Assembly (NCBI GenBank): GCA_963813415.1
Contig: CAWEYW010000003.1
Location: forward strand, 372,001 to 436,000
Source of the DNA: CAIWHR01 sp963813415
Lineage (GTDB): Bacteria > Pseudomonadota > Gammaproteobacteria > Burkholderiales > Casimicrobiaceae
Reading direction: 5' to 3'
Length of the DNA: 64,000 bases
Position numbers and translations under genes: made by a program. Shown piece by piece: positions 40,502 to 48,700 of the stretch. A model generated the notes under the pieces. It did no database searches and was not told where the DNA came from. It saw only the letters and a program-made list of their open reading frames with translations. Numbering within the stretch: the stretch's first letter is position 1; each line of letters opens with the position of its first letter.

Positions 40502-42058
40502 GTGCACGACCATCTGATCGTTTTCGACACGACCTTGCGCGACGGGGAGCAAAGCCCCGGCGCGTCGATGACGCGTGAAGAGAAGATGCGCATCGCCCGA
40601 CAGCTCGAGCGGCTGCGGATCGACGTCATCGAGGCTGGTTTCCCGGCAGCGTCCAAGGGCGACTGGGATGCGGTGCATGCGATCGCCGGGACTATCAAGG
40701 ACAGCACGGTGTGCGGCCTTGCGCGCGCCAACGAGCAGGACATCGAGCGCTGCGGCGAGGCCATTCGTCCGGCGGCATCCGGTCGCGTGCACACGTTCAT
40801 CGCGGCCTCGCCGATCCACATGCAGATGAAGCTGCGCATGACGCCGGACGAGGTGCTCGCGCAGGCCGTCAAGGCGATTGCCTGGGCCCGGGCCTACACC
40901 GACGACGTCGAGTTCTCGCCCGAGGATGCCGGGCGGTCGGACCCCGATTTCCTGTGTCGCCTCATCGAGGCCGTGATCAGGGCCGGTGCCACGACCGTCA
41001 ACATTCCGGACACGGTGGGCTACACGATGCCGTGGCAGTTCGGCGAGCTCATCCGCACCCTGCGCGAGCGCATCCCCAACGCCCACCGTGCGGTGTGGTC
41101 GGTGCACTGTCACAACGACCTTGGCGTCGCGGTCGCCAATTCCCTGGCAGCGGTCATGGCCGGGGCGCGGCAGGTCGAGTGCACGATCAATGGTCTCGGC
41201 GAGCGCGCGGGCAACGCGTCGCTCGAGGAAATCGTCATGGCCGTGCGCACGCGCCGCGATCTCTTCCCGTGCACGACGCGCATCGATACGACGCAGATCG
41301 TCGCGGCCTCGAAGCTCGTGTCGGGTGTCACGGGATTCCCGGTCCAGCCGAACAAGGCGATCGTGGGCGCCAACGCTTTCGCGCACGAGTCGGGCATCCA
41401 TCAGGACGGCGTGCTCAAGCACCGCGAGACCTACGAGATCATGCGTGCCGAGGACGTGGGCTGGAACGCCAACAAGCTGGTGCTCGGAAAGCTCTCCGGC
41501 CGTAATGCGTTTCGGACCCGCCTCGTCGAGCTCGGCATCGACGTCACCGACGACGCCATGGTCAATGTCGCCTTTGGCAAGTTCAAGGAGCTCGCCGACA
41601 AGAAAGGCGAGGTGTTCGACGAAGACCTGCACGCGTTGATGTCCGACGAAGCCGTGACCCCCGAGCACGAGCATTACCGGCTGCTCGCGCTCAAGGTCGT
41701 GTCGGAAACCGGGGCCGTGCCGACCGCGTCCGTGAAGATTGCCGCGGGCGAGCAGGCGCTGCAGGCCGACACCCAGGGCGACGGCCCGGTCGATGCCGTG
41801 TTCAAGGGCATCGAAAGTCTCGTGCATTCCGCGGCGCGCCTGCTCCTGTACTCGGTCAACGCGATCACCACCGGCACCGATGCGCAGGGCGAGGTGACCG
41901 TCCGGCTGGAGCACGGCGGCCGCATCGTGAACGGCAATGGCGCCGACACCGACATCATCGTGGCCTCCGCGAAGGCCTATCTCAACGCTCTCAACAAGCT
42001 GCACGCGCCCGGCCTGCGGCTCAACCCGCAGCGCGACGCCGAGACCGAGACGGTGTGA
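40502..42058 (+). CDS. leuA: 2-isopropylmalate synthase, short form
   Basis: 518 residues of the classical LeuA type. VFDTTLRDGEQSPGASMT is the family signature and VHCHNDLGVAVANSLAAVMAGARQVE holds the metal histidines. NGLGERAGNASLEEIVMA and HESGIHQDGVLKHRETYEI complete the active-site core. The C-terminal regulatory domain covers about residues 390-510. It is a second, distant paralogue right after the long-form gene. One of them may make citramalate or another homologue, but the sequence gives no clear sign of that. The GTG at 40502 with AGGAGG is the preferred start. Confidence 0.93.
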   Translation: MHDHLIVFDTTLRDGEQSPGASMTREEKMRIARQLERLRIDVIEAGFPAASKGDWDAVHAIAGTIKDSTVCGLARANEQDIERCGEAIRPAASGRVHTFIAASPIHMQMKLRMTPDEVLAQAVKAIAWARAYTDDVEFSPEDAGRSDPDFLCRLIEAVIRAGATTVNIPDTVGYTMPWQFGELIRTLRERIPNAHRAVWSVHCHNDLGVAVANSLAAVMAGARQVECTINGLGERAGNASLEEIVMAVRTRRDLFPCTTRIDTTQIVAASKLVSGVTGFPVQPNKAIVGANAFAHESGIHQDGVLKHRETYEIMRAEDVGWNANKLVLGKLSGRNAFRTRLVELGIDVTDDAMVNVAFGKFKELADKKGEVFDEDLHALMSDEAVTPEHEHYRLLALKVVSETGAVPTASVKIAAGEQALQADTQGDGPVDAVFKGIESLVHSAARLLLYSVNAITTGTDAQGEVTVRLEHGGRIVNGNGADTDIIVASAKAYLNALNKLHAPGLRLNPQRDAETETV

Positions 42059-42141
42059 CGCATGCCCGCGGCGCGGTGCCGCGGGAATCCTGCACGCCGC
42101 ACGCCCGCTGCGCGGCCGGGGCGGCCGGGGAGAGCGCGCTC

Positions 42142-42150
42142 TGCTAGAAT
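42142..42150 (+). promoter_or_regulatory. Extended -10 element upstream of malate synthase
   Basis: TGCTAGAAT, an extended -10 promoter element, 58 bases before the malate synthase ATG. No good -35 is needed for this type. Confidence 0.4.
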
Positions 42151-42208
42151 TTTGCAGCGCAATAACGGCCGCGATCTGCTGCCGTCGTCCACCTTCGCGA
42201 GTCCAGCC

Positions 42209-43852
42209 ATGTCCCCCATCGACACTCCTTCGCACGCCCGCGGTGCTTCCGGCTCCGGCCCGCAGTTCGGCCCCGGCGTCGAGATCACCGGACGCATCAC
42301 GCCCGAATTCGCCGAGATCCTGACTCCCGAGGCGGTCGCGTTCGCGGTCGGTCTGCAGCGTGCCTTCGGCCACCGGCGCGAACAGTTGCTCGCGCGGCGC
42401 GCGGCGCGCCAGGCCGAATTCGACGCTGGCCGACTGCCGGACTTCCTGGCCGAGACGCGTGGCATCCGGGAGAGCGACTGGACCTGCGCACCGGTGCCGG
42501 CCGACATCCAGGACCGCCGCGTCGAGATCACCGGCCCGGTCGATCGCAAGATGATCGTCAACGCGCTCAATTCGGGTGCGCAGGTGTTCATGGCGGACTT
42601 CGAGGACGCCAACACTCCCCGCTGGGACAACAACATCCAGGGTCACATCAACCTGCGCGACGCGATCCGCCGGCGCATCGACTTCACGTCGCCCGAGGGC
42701 AAGCGGTACGCGCTCGGTCAGAAGACGGCCGTGCTGTTCGTGCGGCCGCGGGGCTGGCATCTCCCCGAGAAGCACGTGCGCGTGGACGGCCAGCCCCTAT
42801 CGGGCGGCATCTTCGACTTCGCGCTGTACTTCTTCCATAACGCGAAGGAGCTGCTGGCCCGCGGCAGCGGTCCGTATTTCTACCTGCCGAAGCTGGAGAG
42901 CCACCTCGAGGCGCGGCTGTGGAACGACATCTTCGTGATGGCCCAGGACACGCTTGGAATCCCGCGCGGCTCCATCAAGGCGACGGTACTGATCGAGACC
43001 GTTGTCGCGGCCTTCGAGATGGACGAGATCCTCTGGGAGCTGCGCGAGCACTCCGCTGGGCTCAACGCCGGGCGCTGGGACTACATCTTCAGCTGCATCA
43101 AGAAATTCCGGAACAACCGCGACTTCTGCCTCGCCGACCGGATGCTGGTCACGATGACGACGCATTTCATGAGGAGCTACGCGGAGCTCCTGATCAAGAC
43201 CTGCCACCGGCGCAACATCCATGCGATGGGCGGCATGGCCGCGCAGATCCCCGTGAAGAACGACGAGGCGGCGAATGCCGAGGCCTTCGCGAAGGTCAAG
43301 GCCGACAAGGAGCGCGAGGCCACCTACGGCCACGACGGCACGTGGGTCGCGCATCCGGGACTCGTGCCCGTCGCGCTCGAGGCCTTCAACCGGCTGATGC
43401 CCACACCGAATCAGATCGCTCTCAAGCGACGCGACGATGTGCGCGTGACGGCCGCGGATCTGCTGCGGTTCGAGCCCGAGTCGCCGATCACCGAGAAGGG
43501 CCTGCGGCTCAACATCAACGTGGCCATCCAGTACATCGGCGCATGGCTCGCCGGCCAGGGCGCGGTGCCGATCTTCAACCTGATGGAAGATGCCGCCACG
43601 GCGGAGATCTCGCGCTCGCAGGTGTGGCAATGGATCCGCTCGCCGAAGGGTGTGCTCGACGATGGCCGCAAGGTCACCAAAGTGATGGTCGCAGCGATGA
43701 TCCCGGAGGAAATGGGGCGTATTCGCGAGATCCTCGGCGGCGCATTCAGCGCCGGCCGCTACGACGAAGCCGCAGGCATCTTCGCCAACCTCGTGAACGA
43801 CGACAGCTTCATCGAGTTCCTGACGCTGCCCGCCTACGAACGCATCGACTGA
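42209..43852 (+). CDS. aceB: Malate synthase A
   Basis: 547 residues of the A-type enzyme of the glyoxylate shunt, joining glyoxylate and acetyl-CoA. Signatures include FMADFEDANTPRWDNNIQGHINL, KATVLIETVVAAFEMDEILWEL with the Mg-binding glutamates, NAGRWDYIFSCIKKF and HAMGGMAAQIPVKND. The C-terminal plug domain carries the catalytic aspartate in NLMEDAATAEISRSQVWQWI. No isocitrate lyase gene is in the window. Such an enzyme would feed growth on acetyl-CoA-producing substrates, including the product of the mutase operon. The start begins MSPIDTPSHARG after a promoter-like element. Confidence 0.96.
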   Translation: MSPIDTPSHARGASGSGPQFGPGVEITGRITPEFAEILTPEAVAFAVGLQRAFGHRREQLLARRAARQAEFDAGRLPDFLAETRGIRESDWTCAPVPADIQDRRVEITGPVDRKMIVNALNSGAQVFMADFEDANTPRWDNNIQGHINLRDAIRRRIDFTSPEGKRYALGQKTAVLFVRPRGWHLPEKHVRVDGQPLSGGIFDFALYFFHNAKELLARGSGPYFYLPKLESHLEARLWNDIFVMAQDTLGIPRGSIKATVLIETVVAAFEMDEILWELREHSAGLNAGRWDYIFSCIKKFRNNRDFCLADRMLVTMTTHFMRSYAELLIKTCHRRNIHAMGGMAAQIPVKNDEAANAEAFAKVKADKEREATYGHDGTWVAHPGLVPVALEAFNRLMPTPNQIALKRRDDVRVTAADLLRFEPESPITEKGLRLNINVAIQYIGAWLAGQGAVPIFNLMEDAATAEISRSQVWQWIRSPKGVLDDGRKVTKVMVAAMIPEEMGRIREILGGAFSAGRYDEAAGIFANLVNDDSFIEFLTLPAYERID

Positions 43853-44045
43853 TCCTCGTGCCGCGAGCTCGGCGCCGCAGTGACCACGCTTCAGGCGTGC
43901 TGCCGATTGACGCAGCCTATCGGTGAGATCGGCGCAATCGATTGGACGAACGGTCCGTGGCGCGCGTAAAGTGCATCGTTCCAGGGCCGTCGTTTTCAGG
44001 CGCCGCCGATCGGCCGGCGCCCCTGCAACGAAAGAGGAGGCATCA

Positions 44046-44468
44046 ATGGCAAATCTCAAAGGCACCAAGACCCACGACAACCTGAAGGCCGCGTTCGCCG
44101 GCGAGTCGCAAGCCAATCGCCGTTATCTCTACTTCGCCAGCAAGGCGGACGTCGAGGGACAGAACGATGTCGCCGCGCTGTTTCGCTCGACCGCGGAAGG
44201 CGAGACCGGGCACGCGCATGGTCATCTCGATTACCTTGCGCAGGTCGGTGACCCCGCGACGGATCTGCCGATCGGCTCCAGCCGCAACAACCTGAAGGCC
44301 GCCGTGGCCGGCGAAACGCACGAATACACCGACATGTACCCGGGCATGGCCAAGGCGGCGCGCACGGAGGGCTTCGACGAGATCGCCGACTGGTTCGAAA
44401 CGCTGGCCAAGGCCGAGCGCTCGCACGCCAACCGGTTCCAGAAGGCGCTGGACGCCCTGACCGACTGA
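44046..44468 (+). CDS. Erythrin: rubrerythrin-type diiron protein without rubredoxin domain
   Basis: 140 residues forming a four-helix ferritin-like domain. Diiron ligands are visible in FAGESQANRRYLYFA, EGETGHAHGHLDYL, AGETHEYTDMYPGMA and AKAERSHANRFQKAL. The C-terminal rubredoxin CxxC domain of full rubrerythrin is missing, so an outside electron donor would be needed for peroxide reduction. A strong AGAGGAGG precedes the ATG. The Fe-S protein and DUF3501 genes that follow form a trio I recall from other betaproteobacteria, and the Fe-S protein may deliver electrons. Confidence 0.93.
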   Translation: MANLKGTKTHDNLKAAFAGESQANRRYLYFASKADVEGQNDVAALFRSTAEGETGHAHGHLDYLAQVGDPATDLPIGSSRNNLKAAVAGETHEYTDMYPGMAKAARTEGFDEIADWFETLAKAERSHANRFQKALDALTD

Positions 44469-44589
44469 GGCATTCGCGCACCGGGGCAGGCGACGCGCGT
44501 GCCTGCCCGGTGCGCCGCCGGCGGCGCGTGTGCCGGCATCCCGCAGCACCTTTCCACGCGACCAAAGCGCGGTCCCGGACCCCCTCATC

Positions 44590-45933
44590 ATGGCTGCACG
44601 CGAAGGTAGCCTCGACGCCCCGACGCGCCATTCGGTCGACTGGCGCCATCCCGATTACACGGCCGACGAGCCCGTATACGCGGAGATGCACCGCGTCTTC
44701 GATATCTGTCACGGCTGCCGGCGGTGCGTAAGTCTCTGCAACGCGTTCCCAACGCTGTTCGATCTGGTCGACAACAACCCGACCATGGACGTCGAGGGTG
44801 TCGCCAGGGCGGACTACTGGAAGGTCGTCGATCAGTGCTACCTGTGCGACGTGTGCTACATGACCAAGTGTCCGTACGTTCCGCCGCACCCGTGGAACGT
44901 CGACTTTCCGCATCTCATGCTGCGCGGGAAGGCGAAGAAATTCCGCGAGCACGGCGCGCGTTTCCGCGACCGGATGCTGACCAGCACCGACCGGATGGGC
45001 AAGCTTGCCTCCATTCCGGTGGTGGTGAAAATGGTCAACGCGGTGAATGGCAATCCGGCGGCGCGCAAGGCGATGGAGAAGGCGCTGGGGATTGCCTCCG
45101 AGGCGCGGCTGCCGCCCTACGACAGCGCCCATTTCCGCGACACGACGAAGCCCACGCTGGCGTGGCCCGTGCGCGACGGACAGCGCACGCCTGGCAAGGT
45201 CGTCGTCTTCGCGACCTGTTACATCAACTACAACGAACCTGGCATCGGCCATGATCTCGTGCGCGTGCTCGTGCACAACGAGGTGCCGTATCGCCTTCTT
45301 GACAAGGAAGCGTGCTGCGGCATGCCGAAGCTCGAGCTGGGCGATCTCGAGAGCGTCGAGCGCCTGAAGGACATCAACATCCCGCAGCTCGCGGCATTCG
45401 CGCGCGACGGCTACGCGATCCTCACGGGTGTGCCCTCGTGCACGCTCATGTACAAGCAGGAGTTGCCGCTGCTGTTTCCCGAGGACGAGAACGTGCAGGC
45501 GGTCGCCGCCGCGATGTTCGATCCGTTCGAGTATTTCGTGCTGCGGGACAAGGACGGCCTGCTCAGGAAGGACTTCAAGCGTCCGCTCGGCAAGGTCAGC
45601 TATCACATTCCCTGTCACTCGCGCGTGCAGAACACCGGGCAGAAGACGCGAGAGGTGCTCGAGTGGATCCCCGGTACGTCGGTGAATACGGTCGAGCGCT
45701 GCGCGGGACACGACGGCACGTGGGGGATCAAGGCGGAGTACTACGGCGACTCGATGAAGATCGGCCGGCCCGTGTTCAAGCGCATGGCCGAAGGTGATCC
45801 GGATTACGTGGCCTCCGATTGTCCCATTGCAGGACGGCGGATCCAGCACGGCATCGATCTGGCCGGCGCGCCGCATCACGAGCGCAAGGAACATCCGTTG
45901 ACCCTGCTGCGCATCGCCTACGGCCTGGACTGA
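44590..45933 (+). CDS. GlpC/heterodisulfide-reductase-like Fe-S protein
   Basis: 447 residues. Two 4Fe-4S motifs in the N-terminal part (CHGCRRCVSLCNAFP and CYLCDVCYMTKCPYVPP) are followed by two CCG domains (ATCYINYNEPG ... DKEACCGMPKLELG and HIPCHSRVQNTGQ ... ERCAGHDGTWG). The layout is that of GlpC and related electron-transfer subunits. There is no membrane helix. The ATG at 44590 gives the family start; a GTG at 44530 would add 20 unconserved residues. It lies between the erythrin and DUF3501 genes and could pass electrons to the diiron protein; this is inference. Confidence 0.88.
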   Translation: MAAREGSLDAPTRHSVDWRHPDYTADEPVYAEMHRVFDICHGCRRCVSLCNAFPTLFDLVDNNPTMDVEGVARADYWKVVDQCYLCDVCYMTKCPYVPPHPWNVDFPHLMLRGKAKKFREHGARFRDRMLTSTDRMGKLASIPVVVKMVNAVNGNPAARKAMEKALGIASEARLPPYDSAHFRDTTKPTLAWPVRDGQRTPGKVVVFATCYINYNEPGIGHDLVRVLVHNEVPYRLLDKEACCGMPKLELGDLESVERLKDINIPQLAAFARDGYAILTGVPSCTLMYKQELPLLFPEDENVQAVAAAMFDPFEYFVLRDKDGLLRKDFKRPLGKVSYHIPCHSRVQNTGQKTREVLEWIPGTSVNTVERCAGHDGTWGIKAEYYGDSMKIGRPVFKRMAEGDPDYVASDCPIAGRRIQHGIDLAGAPHHERKEHPLTLLRIAYGLD

Positions 45934-45984
45934 CGAGTACGTAGCGCCCGGCATGCCGGGCATTCCACGCAGACGGAGAGCGCC

Positions 45985-46569
45985 ATGCCACGCATCACGC
46001 GCGAAAGCCTCATGACCCTCGAAGCCTACGCCAAGGCGCGCAAGGAGTTCCGCGCCAAAGTGCTGGAGCACAAGAAGCCGCGCACCGTGCACCTCGGCGA
46101 GCACCTCACGCTGCTGTTCGAGGACGAGCTCACGATCCGCTACCAGGTCCAGGAGATGCTGCGGGTGGAGAAGATGTTCGAGGAAGCGGGGATCCAGGAC
46201 GAGCTGGATGCCTACAACCCGCTGATCCCCGATGGCTCGAATTTCAAGGCGACACTCCTGCTCGAGTACGAGGACGTCGAGGAGCGCAAGAGCGCGCTGC
46301 AGACGCTGAAGGGCATCGAGGACCGCGTGTACGTACAGGTGGAAGGCTGCCCGCGCGTGTACGCCATCGCCGACGAGGATCTCGAGCGCGAGAACGAGCA
46401 GAAGACGTCAGCCGTGCACTTCGTCCGCTTCGAGCTCACGCCGGAGATGGTGGCGGCGCTCAAGTATGGCGTTGCGCTTGGCGTCGGCGTGGACCATCCC
46501 GCCTATACCGCGCAGCTCGCTGCGGTACCGCGGGAGACGCGCGCCGCGCTGCTCGCAGACCTGGCCTGA
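45985..46569 (+). CDS. DUF3501 protein
   Basis: 194 residues, soluble. TRESLMTLEAYAKARKEFRAKVLEHKKPRTVHLGEHLTLLFEDELTIRYQ... is the family signature; HFVRFELTPEMVAALKYGVALGVGVDHPAY ends the domain. No cofactor motif is seen. It is the third gene after the erythrin and Fe-S genes (51 bases after the latter) and this trio recurs, so a shared role in peroxide or electron handling is likely but unproven. Confidence 0.88.
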   Translation: MPRITRESLMTLEAYAKARKEFRAKVLEHKKPRTVHLGEHLTLLFEDELTIRYQVQEMLRVEKMFEEAGIQDELDAYNPLIPDGSNFKATLLLEYEDVEERKSALQTLKGIEDRVYVQVEGCPRVYAIADEDLERENEQKTSAVHFVRFELTPEMVAALKYGVALGVGVDHPAYTAQLAAVPRETRAALLADLA

Positions 46570-46600
46570 AGCGCGGGCCAGGCTCGATCCACGTGCGGGC

Positions 46601-47149
46601 TTACCCGCCGCGCTCGATCCGCGCTTCCCAGTCCTGGCGACTGATCGCGCGGATGCAGAGGGATTCCGGCGGCCCGCCGCGATGCGACCGCCGCTCACGC
46701 CCGACCTCGCGCAGGCCGCACTTCTCCATCACCCTTCCGGACGCCGTATTGCGGGCGAGGTGCGTGGCCTGCACGAGTTCCAGATCGAGGCACGAGAAGG
46801 CGAGGGCGAGCCCGGTTGCGAGCGCCGCCGTCGCGTAGCCCTTGCCCCAGTACGGCATACCGATCCAGTAGCCGAGCATGTCGGCAGTGCGTGGGTGCGG
46901 GCGTAGGCCGAACGCCCCGATCAGGATCTCGTCGGTGCGCCGGAGCACCGCGTACGTGTGCTCGGTCGGGGCCTCCGTCTCGTGCGTGGCGATCCATTCC
47001 CGCGCCAGCGCCTCCGAGTACGGGTGCGGAATGAGGCTGGTCATTTCCGCGACTTCGCGGGCGCCGCAAAGCTGCGCCACGCGTGGCGCATCGGCGGGCG
47101 CAAACGCGCGGAGCACGATCGGGCCGTAGGCGACCCGCACCGGGAGCAT
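46601..47149 (-). CDS. GNAT-family N-acetyltransferase (RimJ/RimL-like)
   Basis: 182 residues of a single GNAT domain. IVLRAFAPADAPRVAQLCGAREVAEMT at the N-terminus, LIGAFGLRPHPRTADMLGYWIGMPYWGKGYATAAL with the acetyl-CoA loop, and ARNTASGRVMEKCGLREVGRERR near the end are typical of RimJ/RimL-type enzymes that modify protein N-termini or small amines. The substrate cannot be told. It starts 16 bases before the yajQ stop and shares its strand. Confidence 0.87.
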   Translation of the reverse strand: MLPVRVAYGPIVLRAFAPADAPRVAQLCGAREVAEMTSLIPHPYSEALAREWIATHETEAPTEHTYAVLRRTDEILIGAFGLRPHPRTADMLGYWIGMPYWGKGYATAALATGLALAFSCLDLELVQATHLARNTASGRVMEKCGLREVGRERRSHRGGPPESLCIRAISRQDWEARIERGG

Positions 47150-47165
47150 GGCGGGGGCGCCGCGA

Positions 47166-47651
47166 TCAGTCGCGGAAGTTGCTGAACTGCACCGGAAAAT
47201 CGGTGATGCTCTTCTTCACGAGTGCGATGGCGTTCTGCAGTTCATCGCGCTTGGCGCCCGACACCCGCACGGCATCGCCCTGGATGCTCGCCTGAACCTT
47301 GAGCTTGCTGTCCTTCATGAGCTTCACCACCTTCTTGGCGAGCTCCTGCTCGATGCCTTCGCGGACGGTGATGACCTGCTTCACCTTGTTGCCCGAGACC
47401 TTCTCCACGTCGCCGTGTTTGAGCGCGCGCACGTCCACCCCGCGCTTCGCGAGCTTTGCCGTGAGGATGTCCGTGACCTGCGACAGCTTGAACTCGTCGT
47501 CGGCGAAGAGGGTGAGCGTCTTCTCGGCGTGCTCGACGCGGGCATCGGAGCCCTTGAAGTCGAAGCGCGTGGTCAGCTCCTTGTTGGCCTGGTCGAGTGC
47601 ATTGCGCACCTCGACCTGGTTGATCTCCGAAACGATGTCGAACGATGGCAT
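47166..47651 (-). CDS. yajQ: YajQ-family nucleotide-binding protein
   Basis: 161 residues with two ferredoxin-like domains. MPSFDIVSEINQVEVRNALDQANKEL at the start, RFDFKGSDA, KQVITVREGIEQELAKKVVKLMKDSKLKVQASIQGD and VRVSGAKRDELQNAIALVKK are all family hallmarks. YajQ proteins bind nucleotides; in Xanthomonas a member is a cyclic-di-GMP effector. A diguanylate cyclase gene lies 6 kb to the right, but there is no direct link. The start was set by the family N-terminus. Confidence 0.95.
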   Translation of the reverse strand: MPSFDIVSEINQVEVRNALDQANKELTTRFDFKGSDARVEHAEKTLTLFADDEFKLSQVTDILTAKLAKRGVDVRALKHGDVEKVSGNKVKQVITVREGIEQELAKKVVKLMKDSKLKVQASIQGDAVRVSGAKRDELQNAIALVKKSITDFPVQFSNFRD

Positions 47652-47943
47652 TGCTTTCTCCCCATGGGTCGTTGCGCGCGGCGATGTGCACCGCAAACGG
47701 GCCGCAACAACACCGCCGCGGTGCCCGCAATGATAGGTAATTTTTGCAAGCCGCGATGCCGTAGAACGCACGCCATCCCGATATCAGCGTGCGATGCAGA
47801 ATCGCCGAACCGGGTGCAGGACGCTTTGTTCCCTGCGCAGCGCCCGAGGCTCAGTCGTGCATGATGCACCGATCGCATGCGGCGCGCATTCGGAATGGCT
47901 CTTGCTTGCGTTCGGTGGTGACCGTTCACTCTGGAGACGCAAC

Positions 47944-48453
47944 ATGCCACGCGGTGACAAATCGAAATACACGGGGAAGCAGGACCGGCAGGCCGATCAC
48001 ATCGAAGAGGGCTACGAGAAACGCGGCCTGCCGAAGAAGGAAGCCGAGCGTCGGGCCTGGGCAACCGTCAACAAGATTTCGGGCGGCGGCAAGAAGAGCG
48101 GATCGGGGCGCGGCCGGAAGGAGGACAAGGAACCGGAGCGCAAGGGTGGCCGCAAGGGCGGCGCGAGCAGGAAGGTCGCCGCGAAAAAGTCCACCGGCGC
48201 GAAGTCTGGCGCACGGAAGCGCGCAACGAAGAAGAGCAACTCCCGCACGACCGGCGCCCGCAAGACCAGCGCCCGCAAGACCGGCGCCCGCAAGACCAGC
48301 GCCCGCAAGACCAGCGCCCGCAAGACCGGCGCCCGCAAGACCGGCGCCCGCAAGACCGGCGCCCGCAAGACCAGCGCCCGCAAGACCAGCGCCCGTAAGG
48401 CCGGTACGAGCAAGCGGGCGCGCAAGTCTTCGGGCAGCCAGTCTTCGCGCTAG
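47944..48453 (+). CDS. Histone H1-like basic protein with 5-residue repeats
   Basis: 169 residues. The N-terminal part (MPRGDKSKYTGKQDRQADHI then EEGYEKRGLPKKEAERRAWA) is a conserved small domain seen in bacterial proteins called plasmid stabilisation or DNA-binding proteins. From about residue 49 the chain is almost only Lys, Arg, Gly, Ala, Ser and Thr, including ten tandem TGARK or TSARK units, like eukaryotic H1 tails and Bordetella/Pseudomonas histone-like proteins. Nucleic acid binding and compaction are likely. Repeat number probably varies between strains. Confidence 0.85.
   Translation: MPRGDKSKYTGKQDRQADHIEEGYEKRGLPKKEAERRAWATVNKISGGGKKSGSGRGRKEDKEPERKGGRKGGASRKVAAKKSTGAKSGARKRATKKSNSRTTGARKTSARKTGARKTSARKTSARKTGARKTGARKTGARKTSARKTSARKAGTSKRARKSSGSQSSR
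48250..48399 (+). repeat. Minisatellite of ten 15-bp units inside the histone-like gene
   Basis: Ten back-to-back copies of ACCGGCGCCCGCAAG or its variant ACCAGCGCCCGCAAG, in the order G S G S S G G G S S (fifth base as Gly or Ser codon). The last copy has one silent change (CGT). All copies keep the frame, so gains or losses lengthen or shorten the basic tail without frameshift. Confidence 0.95.
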
Positions 48454-48656
48454 CGTCCCGCCACGGATTGCCCGGTATCGGGCCAAGAGGAAAACCCAAC
48501 ACGCTGGTGACGAACCACGCATCGGCGGCGCCGCGGGTGTGACGGGCGGCGGCGCCGGCAGACGTGGCGCACGCGGCGAGCCGCCCGCCCCGCGGGCATT
48601 TGGATTGCTATCTCTCCCGCAGCAACGGTTCCGGCGGGCGCAGGGTCGGCGTCGGA

Positions 48657-48662
48657 TAGAAT
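48657..48662 (+). promoter_or_regulatory. -10 box upstream of argG
   Basis: TAGAAT 38 bases before the argG ATG. No convincing -35 at 16-18 bases. Upstream, 48530-48600 is GC-rich and can form an imperfect hairpin (GGGCGGC with GCCGCCC) that may end the histone-like transcript. Confidence 0.35.
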
Positions 48663-48700
48663 CAAAGGTTCGGCGCACTGCGCCTCCCTGATTCGTCTCC

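Noticed and set aside
48250..48399. Tandem units as a CRISPR array
   Set aside because: There are no spacers; the units are directly adjacent, 15 bp long and in frame within a coding sequence.
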